The notes under the pieces: generated by a model | What the model saw: the letters and a program-made list of their open reading frames with translations, nothing else | Databases searched by the model: none | Told to the model about the DNA's origin: nothing | Program-made: the position numbers and the translations under genes | NCBI RefSeq assembly: GCF_001854325.1 | Contig: NZ_CP017754.1 | Coordinates: forward strand, 62,001 to 126,000 | Direction of reading: 5' to 3' | Length of the DNA: 64,000 nucleotides | Source of the DNA: Cupriavidus malaysiensis | Lineage (GTDB): Bacteria > Pseudomonadota > Gammaproteobacteria > Burkholderiales > Burkholderiaceae | Shown here: positions 8,934 to 18,390 of the stretch, in pieces | How positions within the stretch are numbered: the stretch's first letter is position 1 | Layout of the letters: every line of letters starts with the position of its first letter

Positions 8934-9464
8934 GCGCGCGCGCTGCGCCGGATCGCTCCGCTCTCCCGCTTGCGGGAGATGCGGCACACCCGTTGGTTCT
9001 GTCGATCAGCGCGGGCGCATCCGGTTGGTCCGTTCGAGCGGCTTCGGTGCACTGCCTTTGCGATTGCCTATCCCCGTGCGGTCGCTTCGACCTTCGCCCG
9101 CATTTCCGTCCCTTCCTCCCTTCCTCCCTTCCTCCCTTCCTCCCTCCAGCACGCAGGCCAGTCGCCGCGGCGCTTCGAGCAGTTCCAGCGTCGACGTCAG
9201 CCTGGCGTTCAGCGCCATCGCATCCTCGGGACGGTCGGCCGGCGGACTTCCATTGCTGCCTGCGCGCATGACCGCGCCGGAACAAAAAGGCCGTAAATCG
9301 CCCCTGGCAGCCTCGTGCGCTGCAGCGCAGCATCCCGATTTCTCGTCCGATTGCTTATCTCAGGTATCGAATCAATAGACCTTGCCTCCCTTTATCGCAA
9401 CGGACCTGCGGGAATAGCATGGTCCCGAAACGAAATCCGCCAACCTGGACCTTTGGAGACAAGC
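8934..9464. other. 531-bp intergenic region before gcl
   Basis: No supported gene. A short hairpin (CTCCCGC at 8963-8969 against GCGGGAG at 8972-8978) follows the amidohydrolase and may end its transcript. A pyrimidine-tract tandem repeat lies at 9111-9142. The gcl promoter must lie here, but no clear -35/-10 pair could be assigned. Several frames are open only because of high GC. Confidence 0.6.
9111..9142. repeat. 8-bp pyrimidine tandem repeat
   Basis: Four exact copies of CCTTCCTC, followed by a fifth partial copy to 9147. It is a pure C/T tract on the plus strand in the leader region upstream of gcl. Confidence 0.9.
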
Positions 9465-11246
<1,782 letters not shown>

Positions 11247-11283
11247 GCGGTCCTGCCCGCGGGCGCTGCCCACAACACGCAGG

Positions 11284-11305
11284 CGCTCCCGCCACGGCGG
11301 GAGCG
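11284..11305 (+). repeat. Perfect inverted repeat between gcl and hyi
   Basis: CGCTCCCGCC pairs with GGCGGGAGCG, a 10-bp perfect dyad with no U-tract after it. It could shield the gcl mRNA end or attenuate read-through to hyi. Function is inference. Confidence 0.75.
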
Positions 11306-11333
11306 ACCCGGCGGAACTTACCCGGAGATATCG

Positions 11334-12116
11334 ATGACGAAACTTGCCGCCAACCTGACCATGCTGTTCAACGAGGTCGGCTTCCTCGACCGCTTCGAGG
11401 CCGCCGCGCGCGCCGGCTTCCGCGGCGTCGAGTTCCTCTTTCCCTATGCCTTCCACGCCGACCAGATCGCGGACCGGCTCAACCGCTTCCAGCTCGACCT
11501 GGTGCTGCACAACCTGCCCGCGGGCAAGTGGGAAGCCGGCGAGCGCGGCATCGCCTGCCACCCCGACCGCGTCGGCGAGTTCCAGGACGGCGTGGGCGAA
11601 GCGATCAAGTACGCCAAGGTGCTCGGCGTGCGCCAGCTCAATTGCCTGGTCGGCATCCAGCCGCAGAACGTCAAGCGCGAACAGGCGCAGGAAACGCTGG
11701 TGGAGAACCTGCGCTTCGCCGCCAGCGCGCTCGCCGCGGAGCAGATCGACCTGCTGGTGGAGCCGATCAATACCTTCGACATCCCCGGCTTCTTCCTCTC
11801 GCGCACGCAGCAGGCGCTGGAGCTGATCGAGCAGGTGGCCGCGCCCAACCTCTACGTGCAGTACGACATCTACCACATGCAGCGCATGGAGGGCGAGATC
11901 GCCGCCACGCTGAAGACCCACCTGCCGAAGATCAAGCACGTGCAGCTCGCCGACAACCCGGGCCGCAACGAACCCGGCACCGGCGAGCTGAACTACCGCT
12001 TCCTGTTCCAGTGGCTGGACGCCATCGGCTACACCGGCTGGGTGGGCTGCGAGTACAAGCCGAAGACCACGACCGAGGCTGGGCTGGGCTGGCGTGGGGA
12101 GCATGGGGTGCTGTGA
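11334..12116 (+). CDS. hyi: Hydroxypyruvate isomerase
   Basis: 260-residue TIM-barrel isomerase of the xylose isomerase-like family that interconverts hydroxypyruvate and tartronate semialdehyde. Hyi-typical segments include AANLTMLFNEVGFLDRFEAA at the start, VEFLFPYAF, EPINTFDIPGFFL (with the metal-ligand Glu) and YDIYHMQRMEGE. GGAG lies about 8 bases upstream of the ATG. It is 87 bases after gcl, separated by a perfect hairpin. In the operon it joins hydroxypyruvate to the tartronate-semialdehyde pool made by Gcl. Length matches the family. Confidence 0.95.
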   Translation: MTKLAANLTMLFNEVGFLDRFEAAARAGFRGVEFLFPYAFHADQIADRLNRFQLDLVLHNLPAGKWEAGERGIACHPDRVGEFQDGVGEAIKYAKVLGVRQLNCLVGIQPQNVKREQAQETLVENLRFAASALAAEQIDLLVEPINTFDIPGFFLSRTQQALELIEQVAAPNLYVQYDIYHMQRMEGEIAATLKTHLPKIKHVQLADNPGRNEPGTGELNYRFLFQWLDAIGYTGWVGCEYKPKTTTEAGLGWRGEHGVL

Positions 12117-12301
12117 GTTTCCGCCGATGGCCGTGCGGCTTGAAGCGTGAGCCTTGGACAAGGCTGGCGGTTTGCTCCCCTCTTCTTTCTCCATGAGGGG
12201 AGAGGGAGCCAGGACGTCGTGCTTGGCGCGCCGGATTGGCGCAACGTTTTTTGCTTTCAACTGAATTTCGATTTCATTCATCGTTCCTTAGGAGACTTCC
12301 C

Positions 12302-13225
12302 ATGGCAAACCAACGCAACGTCGGCTTCATCGGTCTGGGCATCATGGGCGCGCCCATGGCGGGCCATCTGCGCGCGGCCGGCCATACGCTGTTCGTGCAT
12401 GACGTGAACCCGGCGCCGCAGGCCCTGGTCGATGCCGGCGTGACGGTCTGCACCAGCGCCGAGGAGGTGGCCAAGCGTGCCGACATCATCATCATCATGG
12501 TGCCGGACACGCCGCACGTGGAAGCCGTGCTGTTCGCCGAGAAGGGCGTGGGCGCGGCGCTGAAGGCGGCCGGCAAGGAGGCTGCGCACGGCAAGATCGT
12601 GGTCGACATGAGCTCGATCTCGCCGATCGCCACCAAGGACTTCGCCGCGCGCGTCAACAAGCTGGGCGCGGCCTACCTGGACGCGCCGGTGTCGGGCGGC
12701 GAGGTGGGGGCCAAGGCGGCTTCGCTGACCATCATGGTGGGCGGCCCGGCCGAGGCCTTCGACGAGGTCAAGCCGCTGTTCGAGCTGATGGGCAAGAACA
12801 TCACGCTGGTGGGCGGCAACGGCGACGGCCAGACCACCAAGGTGGCCAACCAGATCATCGTGGCGCTGAACATCCAGGCCGTGTCGGAGGCGCTGCTGTT
12901 CGCTTCCAAGGCCGGCGCCGATCCGGCCCGGGTGCGTGCCGCGCTGATGGGTGGCTTCGCCTCGTCGCGCATCCTGGAGGTGCATGGCGAGCGCATGGTC
13001 AAGCGCACCTTCGATCCGGGCTTCCGCATCGAGCTGCACCAGAAGGACCTGAACCTGGCGCTGCAGGGCGCCAAGGCGCTGGGCGTGTCGCTGCCCAATA
13101 CGGCGACCGCGCAGGAACTGTTCAACGCCTGCGCGGCCAACGGCTTCGGCAAGCTCGATCACTCGGCACTGTGCCGCGCCATCGAGCTGATGTCGAACCA
13201 CGAGATCGCCAAGGCCGCCAAGTAA
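12302..13225 (+). CDS. glxR: 2-hydroxy-3-oxopropionate (tartronate semialdehyde) reductase
   Basis: 307-residue beta-hydroxyacid dehydrogenase that reduces tartronate semialdehyde to D-glycerate with NAD(P)H. The Rossmann motif GFIGLGIMGAPMAGHL is near the N-terminus (8-23), the substrate-binding DAPVSGGEVGA at about 128-138, and the catalytic Lys180 in GQTTKVANQI. The ATG at 12302 is preceded by TAGGAG. The same frame runs open upstream but without family similarity. It is the third gene of the gcl operon, 185 bases after hyi. The gene could equally be named garR, since GlxR and GarR are near-identical in function. Confidence 0.95.
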   Translation: MANQRNVGFIGLGIMGAPMAGHLRAAGHTLFVHDVNPAPQALVDAGVTVCTSAEEVAKRADIIIIMVPDTPHVEAVLFAEKGVGAALKAAGKEAAHGKIVVDMSSISPIATKDFAARVNKLGAAYLDAPVSGGEVGAKAASLTIMVGGPAEAFDEVKPLFELMGKNITLVGGNGDGQTTKVANQIIVALNIQAVSEALLFASKAGADPARVRAALMGGFASSRILEVHGERMVKRTFDPGFRIELHQKDLNLALQGAKALGVSLPNTATAQELFNACAANGFGKLDHSALCRAIELMSNHEIAKAAK

Positions 13226-13274
13226 GGCCTCCAGGTCAAGCCGCCCGGCAAGGCCTCTCCGTCAGGCCGGCCAT

Positions 13275-13301
13275 GCCGGCGCCTCGGGCCGAGGCGCCGG
13301 C
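13275..13301 (+). repeat. Perfect inverted repeat between glxR and ttuD
   Basis: 13-bp arms (13275-13287 and 13289-13301, beginning GCCGGCGCC and ending GGCGCCGGC) around a single central base. It is a strong hairpin in the 106-bp gap with no U-tract, so a stability or attenuation element rather than a standard terminator (inference). Confidence 0.75.
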
Positions 13302-13331
13302 GCGGCCGCATCACCGCTCAGGGATTCCGTC

Positions 13332-14645
13332 ATGTTCGTTCCCGCTTCACAGGCCGCGCTGCTGGCGCCCCAGCGCGCCCCCGGCCTCTCCGATCCGCGC
13401 GCGCTGCTGCGCGATCTGTTCGACACGGCGGTGGCAGCCGTCAGCGCCGGCCACTGCCTGCCGCAGCACCTGCCGGCCCCGCCCAAGGGGCGCACGGTGG
13501 TGATCGGTGCCGGCAAGGCGGCCGCCGCGATGGCGCAGGCCGTCGAGGCGCACTGGTCCGGTCCGCTCTCCGGCCTGGTGGTCACGCGCTACGGGCACGG
13601 CGCGCCGTGCCGCCGCATCGAGGTGGTGGAAGCCGCCCACCCGGTGCCGGATGCCGCCGGCCAGCGCGCCGCGCAGCGCATGGTGGAACTGGTGCAGGAA
13701 CTGACGGCCGACGACCTCGTGCTGTGCCTGATCTCCGGCGGCGGCTCCGCGCTGCTGGCCGCGCCCGCGCCCGGGCTGACGCTGGCGGACAAGCAGGCGG
13801 TCAACAAGGCGCTGCTGCGCAGCGGCGCCAGCATTGCCGAGATGAACTGCGTGCGCAAGCACCTGTCGGCGCTCAAGGGCGGACGACTGGCGCTGCAGTG
13901 CGCGCCGGCGCGGGTGCACACGCTGCTGATCTCCGACATCCCGGGCGACGACCCCACGCTGATCGCCAGCGGCCCCACGCTGCCGGACGTGACCACCTGC
14001 GCCGACGCGCTGGCGGTGATCGCCAAGTACGGGATCGAGGTGCCGGCAGCGGTGCGCGCCCACCTGGAGAGCGGCGCGGGCGAGACGCCCAAGCCCGGCG
14101 ATGCGCGTTTCGAGGGCCACCGCAGCGACACGCTGGCCAGCGCGCAGCAGGCGCTGGAAGCGGCCGCGGCGCGCGCGCGCGAACTGGGCCTGGCGGCCCA
14201 CATCCTGTCGGACTGCATCGAAGGCGAAGCGCGTGACGTGGCGCTGGTGCATGCCGGTCTCGCACGCCAGATCGCGCAGCGCGGCCAGCCGTTCGACAAG
14301 CCCTGCGTGCTGCTGTCCGGCGGCGAGACCACGGTCACGGTGCGCGGCAACGGGCGCGGCGGACGCAACGCCGAGTTCCTGCTGGCGCTCGCGGTGGCGC
14401 TCGACGGCTTGCCCGGCGTGCATGCCATCGCCTGCGACACCGACGGCATCGACGGCTCGGAGGACAACGCCGGCGCGCTGCTGGGCCCGGACACGCTGGC
14501 GCGCGCGGCAGCGCTCGGGCAGTCGGCGCGGGCGCGCCTGGCCGACAACGACGGCTACGGCTTCTTCGCCGCGCTCGGCGACCTGATCGTGACCGGTCCG
14601 ACGCGCACCAACGTCAACGACTTCCGCGCGATCCTGATCGTCTGA
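13332..14645 (+). CDS. ttuD: Glycerate 2-kinase, GckA/TtuD type (MOFRL family)
   Basis: 437-residue protein with an N-terminal DUF4147 domain (VVIGAGKAAAAMAQAVE near 55; LCLISGGGSALLAAP near 135) and a C-terminal MOFRL domain (GGRNAEFLLALAVALDG, then DTDGIDGSEDNAGA). Such proteins were first called hydroxypyruvate reductase but are established as ATP-dependent glycerate 2-kinases, making 2-phosphoglycerate. This fits the position after glxR, whose product is glycerate. The ATG at 13332 has only a weak AGGGA ahead of it. It ends 192 bases before the pyruvate kinase gene, in a gap holding 11-bp repeats. Confidence 0.92.
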   Translation: MFVPASQAALLAPQRAPGLSDPRALLRDLFDTAVAAVSAGHCLPQHLPAPPKGRTVVIGAGKAAAAMAQAVEAHWSGPLSGLVVTRYGHGAPCRRIEVVEAAHPVPDAAGQRAAQRMVELVQELTADDLVLCLISGGGSALLAAPAPGLTLADKQAVNKALLRSGASIAEMNCVRKHLSALKGGRLALQCAPARVHTLLISDIPGDDPTLIASGPTLPDVTTCADALAVIAKYGIEVPAAVRAHLESGAGETPKPGDARFEGHRSDTLASAQQALEAAAARARELGLAAHILSDCIEGEARDVALVHAGLARQIAQRGQPFDKPCVLLSGGETTVTVRGNGRGGRNAEFLLALAVALDGLPGVHAIACDTDGIDGSEDNAGALLGPDTLARAAALGQSARARLADNDGYGFFAALGDLIVTGPTRTNVNDFRAILIV

Positions 14646-14678
14646 GCGCCTGGCCGCCGGCGCTGGTGCGCCGCGCTC

Positions 14679-14733
14679 CGCAGAAGATGCGCAGAAGATG
14701 CGCAGTAGGTCCGCAGTAGGTCCGCAGCACACG
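14679..14733. repeat. 11-bp direct repeats between ttuD and pyk
   Basis: Two copies of CGCAGAAGATG, two copies of CGCAGTAGGTC and a partial fifth copy (CGCAGCACACG), all in head-to-tail phase with an 11-bp period. The period is close to one helical turn. Confidence 0.85.
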
Positions 14734-14837
14734 AGGGCCAGGGGGCCCGGCCGCGCGCCGGGCGCTGATGGTTCGCATTGATCGATTTGTTCGAGACGGG
14801 GCGCGCGGGCGCTCCGGGGATGGGAGGAGACAGCAAG

Positions 14838-16331
14838 ATGAGACGCCAGCGCAAAGCCAAGATCGTGGCCACCCTCGGTCCGGCCAGCACGGAGATCGCG
14901 GTGATCCGGCAGTTGTTCGATGCCGGCGCCGATGTGTTCCGGCTCAACTTCAGCCACGGCAGCCACGAGGATCACCGGCGCCGCTACGACGCGGTGCGCG
15001 CGGTAGAGCGCGAGCGCGGCCGGCCCATCGCGGTGCTGGCCGACCTGCAGGGGCCGAAGCTGCGCATCGGCACCTTCGCCGCGGGCAAGGTCGCCTTGCA
15101 GGCGGGCGATGCCTTCGTGCTCGACAGCGATCCCACCCCAGGCGATGCCGCGCGCGTGCACCTGCCGCATCCGGAACTGTTCCGCACGGCCAACCCGGGC
15201 CAGGCGCTGCTGATCGACGATGGCAAGGTGCAGTTGCGCATCGAGTCGGTCGCGCCCGGCAGCCTCGCCACGCGGGTGGTCAACAGCGGCACCCTGTCGG
15301 ACCGCAAGGGCGTCAACGTGCCCGATGCGGTGATCCCCATCCCCGCCCTCACGGCCAAGGACCGCAAGGACCTGGAGTTCGCCCTGTCGCTGGGGGTCGA
15401 CTGGATCGCGCTGTCCTTCGTGCAGCGTCCGGCCGACATCGTCGAGGCGCGTGAGCTGGTGGGCACGCGCGCCGGCGTGCTGGCCAAGATCGAGAAGCCG
15501 GCCGCGCTGCAGCAGCTCGAGGAGATCGTGCGCGTGTCCGACGCCATCATGGTGGCGCGCGGCGACCTCGGCGTGGAACTGCCGCCCGAGCGCGTGCCGG
15601 GCGTGCAGAAGCGCATCCTGCGCTTGTGCCGGCAGCATGGCAAACCCATCGTGATCGCCACGCAGATGCTGGAGTCGATGATCGAGTCGCCGGTGCCCAC
15701 GCGCGCCGAGGCCTCGGACGTGGCCAGCGCCATCTATGACGGCGCCGACGCCGTGATGCTGTCGGCCGAGTCGGCCAATGGCCGCCACCCGGTGCCGGCG
15801 GTGGCGATGATGGACCGCATCATCGGCGAAGTGGAACGCGATCCGCTCTATCGCAAGCTGCTCGATGCGCAGCACGAGGCACCGCTGGCCACGCGCCAGG
15901 ACGCCATCTGCGCGGCGCTGCGCGAGGTGTCGCACATCATCGGCGCGGCCGCCACGGTGACCTACACCTCGTCCGGCGCCACCGCGCTGCGTGCCGCGCG
16001 CGAACGGCCGTGCGCGCCCATCCTGAGCATCACGCCGCACCGGGAGATCGCGCGGCGCCTGGCGCTGGCCTGGGGCGTGCACTCCACGGTCAGCCCCGAC
16101 GTGCAGAGCGTCGACGAGATGGTGGATGCGGCCATCCGCGCCGCGGTGGCGGAGGACTTCGCCTGCGCCGGCGACCAGATCACCATCGCCGCCGGCACGC
16201 CTTTCGGCCAGGGCGGCACCACCAACCTGCTGCGCGTGGCCGAGATTCCCGGCCAGCCGGCGGCAGGCGTGGCGGACGGCGACGCCGCCGAGACGAGCGG
16301 CGCGCACCGCGAGGACCTCGCTACGCTTTGA
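14838..16331 (+). CDS. pyk: Pyruvate kinase
   Basis: 497-residue pyruvate kinase that transfers phosphate from phosphoenolpyruvate to ADP. Seen: the N-terminal RRQRKAKIVATLGPAS, FRLNFSHGSHEDH (residues that bind nucleotide and phosphate), the signature KIEKPAALQQLEEI with the catalytic Lys, MVARGDLGVELPPE (metal-binding), and IATQMLESMIESPVPTRAEA. The start at 14838 is chosen for GGAGGAGA a few bases upstream; the 20-codon upstream extension lacks family similarity. It ends the gcl operon, which feeds 2-phosphoglycerate toward PEP, so it is probably the glyoxylate/tartrate-linked isozyme (ttuE-like). A strong terminator follows. Confidence 0.95.
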   Translation: MRRQRKAKIVATLGPASTEIAVIRQLFDAGADVFRLNFSHGSHEDHRRRYDAVRAVERERGRPIAVLADLQGPKLRIGTFAAGKVALQAGDAFVLDSDPTPGDAARVHLPHPELFRTANPGQALLIDDGKVQLRIESVAPGSLATRVVNSGTLSDRKGVNVPDAVIPIPALTAKDRKDLEFALSLGVDWIALSFVQRPADIVEARELVGTRAGVLAKIEKPAALQQLEEIVRVSDAIMVARGDLGVELPPERVPGVQKRILRLCRQHGKPIVIATQMLESMIESPVPTRAEASDVASAIYDGADAVMLSAESANGRHPVPAVAMMDRIIGEVERDPLYRKLLDAQHEAPLATRQDAICAALREVSHIIGAAATVTYTSSGATALRAARERPCAPILSITPHREIARRLALAWGVHSTVSPDVQSVDEMVDAAIRAAVAEDFACAGDQITIAAGTPFGQGGTTNLLRVAEIPGQPAAGVADGDAAETSGAHREDLATL

Positions 16332-16344
16332 CCCCGTGCGCCGA

Positions 16345-16394
16345 CCGGGCCTGGCGCGGAGACGGCCGCGCCAGGCCCGGCCGGCGCTTTTTTT
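16345..16394 (+). terminator. Rho-independent terminator after pyk
   Basis: 14-bp perfect stem (CCGGGCCTGGCGCG at 16345-16358 against its complement at 16367-16380), an 8-base loop, a 7-base spacer, then seven T at 16388-16394. It ends the gcl-pyk operon. Confidence 0.8.
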
Positions 16395-16530
16395 CCGGCC
16401 TTGCCGCATGGCGGCCGGATACTGCCGGTCACACTTTTTTCAAATCGGGACGTGCCATGCCGTTGCTATACTGATCGGCACGCGGCGGCCGCAGAGCCGC
16501 CGCGTTCCCCATCAGCATCACGGAGTCATC

Positions 16531-17403
16531 ATGCGTCTTGACGACGAGGCCGAAAGCCAGAACGTGGAAGATCGCCGCGGAGGTGGCGGCGGGTTCGGCG
16601 GACCGGGCACCATCGGCATCGGCACCATCATCGTCGCGCTGGCGGCGTCGTATTTCTTCGGCATCGACCCGCGCCTGATCATGCAGGGCGCGCAGGTGAT
16701 GCAAGGTTCCGGGAACGTACCGCATCAGCAGGCGCCTGCGCACGCACCTGCCAACGACCCGCTCACGGTATTCACGCGCAAGGTGCTGGGCAGTACCGAG
16801 CGCACCTGGGAACGCGTGTTCGAGACCGACCTCGGCCGCCGCTACGAGCCGCCCACCCTGGTACTGTTCTCCAACGTCACGCCCACCGCCTGCGGCACCG
16901 GCCAGTCGGCGATGGGGCCGTTCTACTGTCCGGGCGACCGCAAGGTCTATATCGACCTGTCGTTCTACAACGAACTGCGCCAGCGCTTCGGCGCCAGCGG
17001 CGACTTCGCCCAGGCCTATGTGATCGCGCACGAGGTCGGGCACCATGTGCAGAACCTGCTGGGCGTGTCGGACAAGGTCGACGCCGCGCGCCGGCGCATG
17101 GGCGAGGCGCAGGCCAACCAGCTGTCCGTGCGCATGGAGTTGCAGGCCGACTGCCTGGCCGGGGTGTGGGCGGCGAATGCGCAGAAGATCAACCAGAAGC
17201 TGATCGAACCCGGCGATTTCGAGGACGGCCTGCGTGCCGCCGCCGCCATCGGCGACGACCGGCTGCAGAAGCAGGCGCAGGGCTATGTGGTGCCGGAGGC
17301 GTTCACCCACGGCACCAGCGAGCAGCGCGTGCGCTGGTTGCGCCAGGGCCTGACCACGGGCGATATGCGCCGTTGCGACACCTTCGCCGCCAAGCAGCTC
17401 TGA
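16531..17403 (+). CDS. Neutral zinc metallopeptidase, YpfJ family
   Basis: 290-residue protein anchored by one membrane helix (about 27-45) after a Gly-rich, acidic N-terminus. The zincin motif HEVGHH is at 167-172, and the following ELQADCLAGVWA supplies the third zinc ligand region. A conserved TACGTGQSAMGPFYCPGDRK precedes the active site. This is the YpfJ/KPN_02809 neutral zinc metallopeptidase family (DUF2342-like in older notes), whose substrates are unknown. ATG at 16531 chosen for CGGAG just upstream; longer in-frame extensions overlap pyk. It stands alone between the pyk terminator and the TetR gene. Confidence 0.9.
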   Translation: MRLDDEAESQNVEDRRGGGGGFGGPGTIGIGTIIVALAASYFFGIDPRLIMQGAQVMQGSGNVPHQQAPAHAPANDPLTVFTRKVLGSTERTWERVFETDLGRRYEPPTLVLFSNVTPTACGTGQSAMGPFYCPGDRKVYIDLSFYNELRQRFGASGDFAQAYVIAHEVGHHVQNLLGVSDKVDAARRRMGEAQANQLSVRMELQADCLAGVWAANAQKINQKLIEPGDFEDGLRAAAAIGDDRLQKQAQGYVVPEAFTHGTSEQRVRWLRQGLTTGDMRRCDTFAAKQL

Positions 17404-17472
17404 CCGGTCTCCCTCAGGCAATCGCCGATCCAGATCTCAGAAACATCCGGGCGTGTGTGTCGTAAACGCAAC

Positions 17473-17511
17473 TTTGTGAACATTGTTCACGAAATCAGTG
17501 GTGTTTATAAT
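17473..17511 (+). promoter_or_regulatory. TetR autoregulated promoter with palindromic operator
   Basis: Core palindrome GTGAAC-ATT-GTTCAC at 17476-17490, extendable to 17473-17493 with one mismatch. A consensus TATAAT lies at 17506-17511, and a TTGTTC -35 at 17483-17488 (17-bp spacer) falls inside the palindrome. Repressor bound here would block RNA polymerase. Transcription should start near 17518, almost on the ATG at 17519. Confidence 0.7.
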
Positions 17512-17518
17512 GCACCAC

Positions 17519-18202
17519 ATGTCCGCCCTGCCCCAGCCGTCCTCAGCACATTCCGGCCCGTCGCCCGCCCGCTCGCCGGGTGCCGCCGCGCGCCGCGAGG
17601 CGGTGCGGCAGGCCTTCTTCGACGCCGCCCGCGCCCTCTTCGCCGAGGCCGGCTACGCAGGCGTCACGCTGCGCCGCGTGGGCGAGCGCTGCGGCTATAG
17701 CGCCGCCGCCATCTATCGCCACTTCGAGGACAAGTCCGCGCTGCTGTTCGAGCTGTGCGCGCAGGACTGGGTACGCCTGGCGCAGGCCCTGGCCACCGCG
17801 CGCGAGGGCTGCCAGCCGGGCCGCACGCTGCCGGCGGTGTTCCAGGCCTACCTGGACTGGGCCATGGCCAACCGCCATGGCTACCACCTGATGCTGATGA
17901 TGGGCTTGCCGGCCGAGGCCGAGCGGGCCATCGACCAGCGCTGGCGCCAGCGTTTCCCGCAGGACCCGGTCGGCGCCGTGCTGGAAGCCTGCGTGCAGGA
18001 CCTGCAGGCCGCCGGCGGCATCGCCACCCACCACCTGCCCGAAGACGTGGCCGATGCGCTGTGGACAGCGGCGCACGGGCTGGCGGCGCTGGAGATCACC
18101 TTCGAGCACCTGCCGCGCGAACACTGGCAACCGCTGGCGCACCGGCAGCACGTCTTGCTGGACGCGCTGCTGCGCGGCTTCGCCCCCTCTCCGCCTACCT
18201 AG
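17519..18202 (+). CDS. TetR/AcrR family transcriptional regulator
   Basis: 227-residue TetR-type repressor. The N-terminal helix-turn-helix spans AGYAGVTLRRVGERCGYSA and ends AAIYRHFEDKSALL. The C-terminal effector domain is of the WHG type. Start at 17519 is preferred over in-frame TTG 17483 and ATG 17510 because the consensus -10 overlaps the latter and transcription would begin about 17518; the mRNA would be leaderless. It lies 188 bp upstream of the RND pump gene in the same direction and probably controls it. The self-overlapping palindrome argues for autoregulation. Confidence 0.88.
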   Translation: MSALPQPSSAHSGPSPARSPGAAARREAVRQAFFDAARALFAEAGYAGVTLRRVGERCGYSAAAIYRHFEDKSALLFELCAQDWVRLAQALATAREGCQPGRTLPAVFQAYLDWAMANRHGYHLMLMMGLPAEAERAIDQRWRQRFPQDPVGAVLEACVQDLQAAGGIATHHLPEDVADALWTAAHGLAALEITFEHLPREHWQPLAHRQHVLLDALLRGFAPSPPT

Positions 18203-18390
18203 GGTCGGCGGACCCGACAGCCAGCCGCCCCCCTCCTGCCGCTCCGTTCCTGGCCTGCCGCACACCTGCGCGGTGACGCGGCCGGCCGCCGCTCGCCGCC
18301 GACGGGCGCCGACACCGGCCGTCCCTTGTCGGTCCTGCGTCGGTCCCGTTGTCACGTTGTCGTCTTCTGATCGTTGTTCCATCGTCGCTC

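Noticed and set aside
9111..9147. Pyrimidine repeat considered as a CRISPR or recombination site
   Set aside because: Units are 8 bp with no spacers and no cas genes nearby, so a simple tandem repeat.
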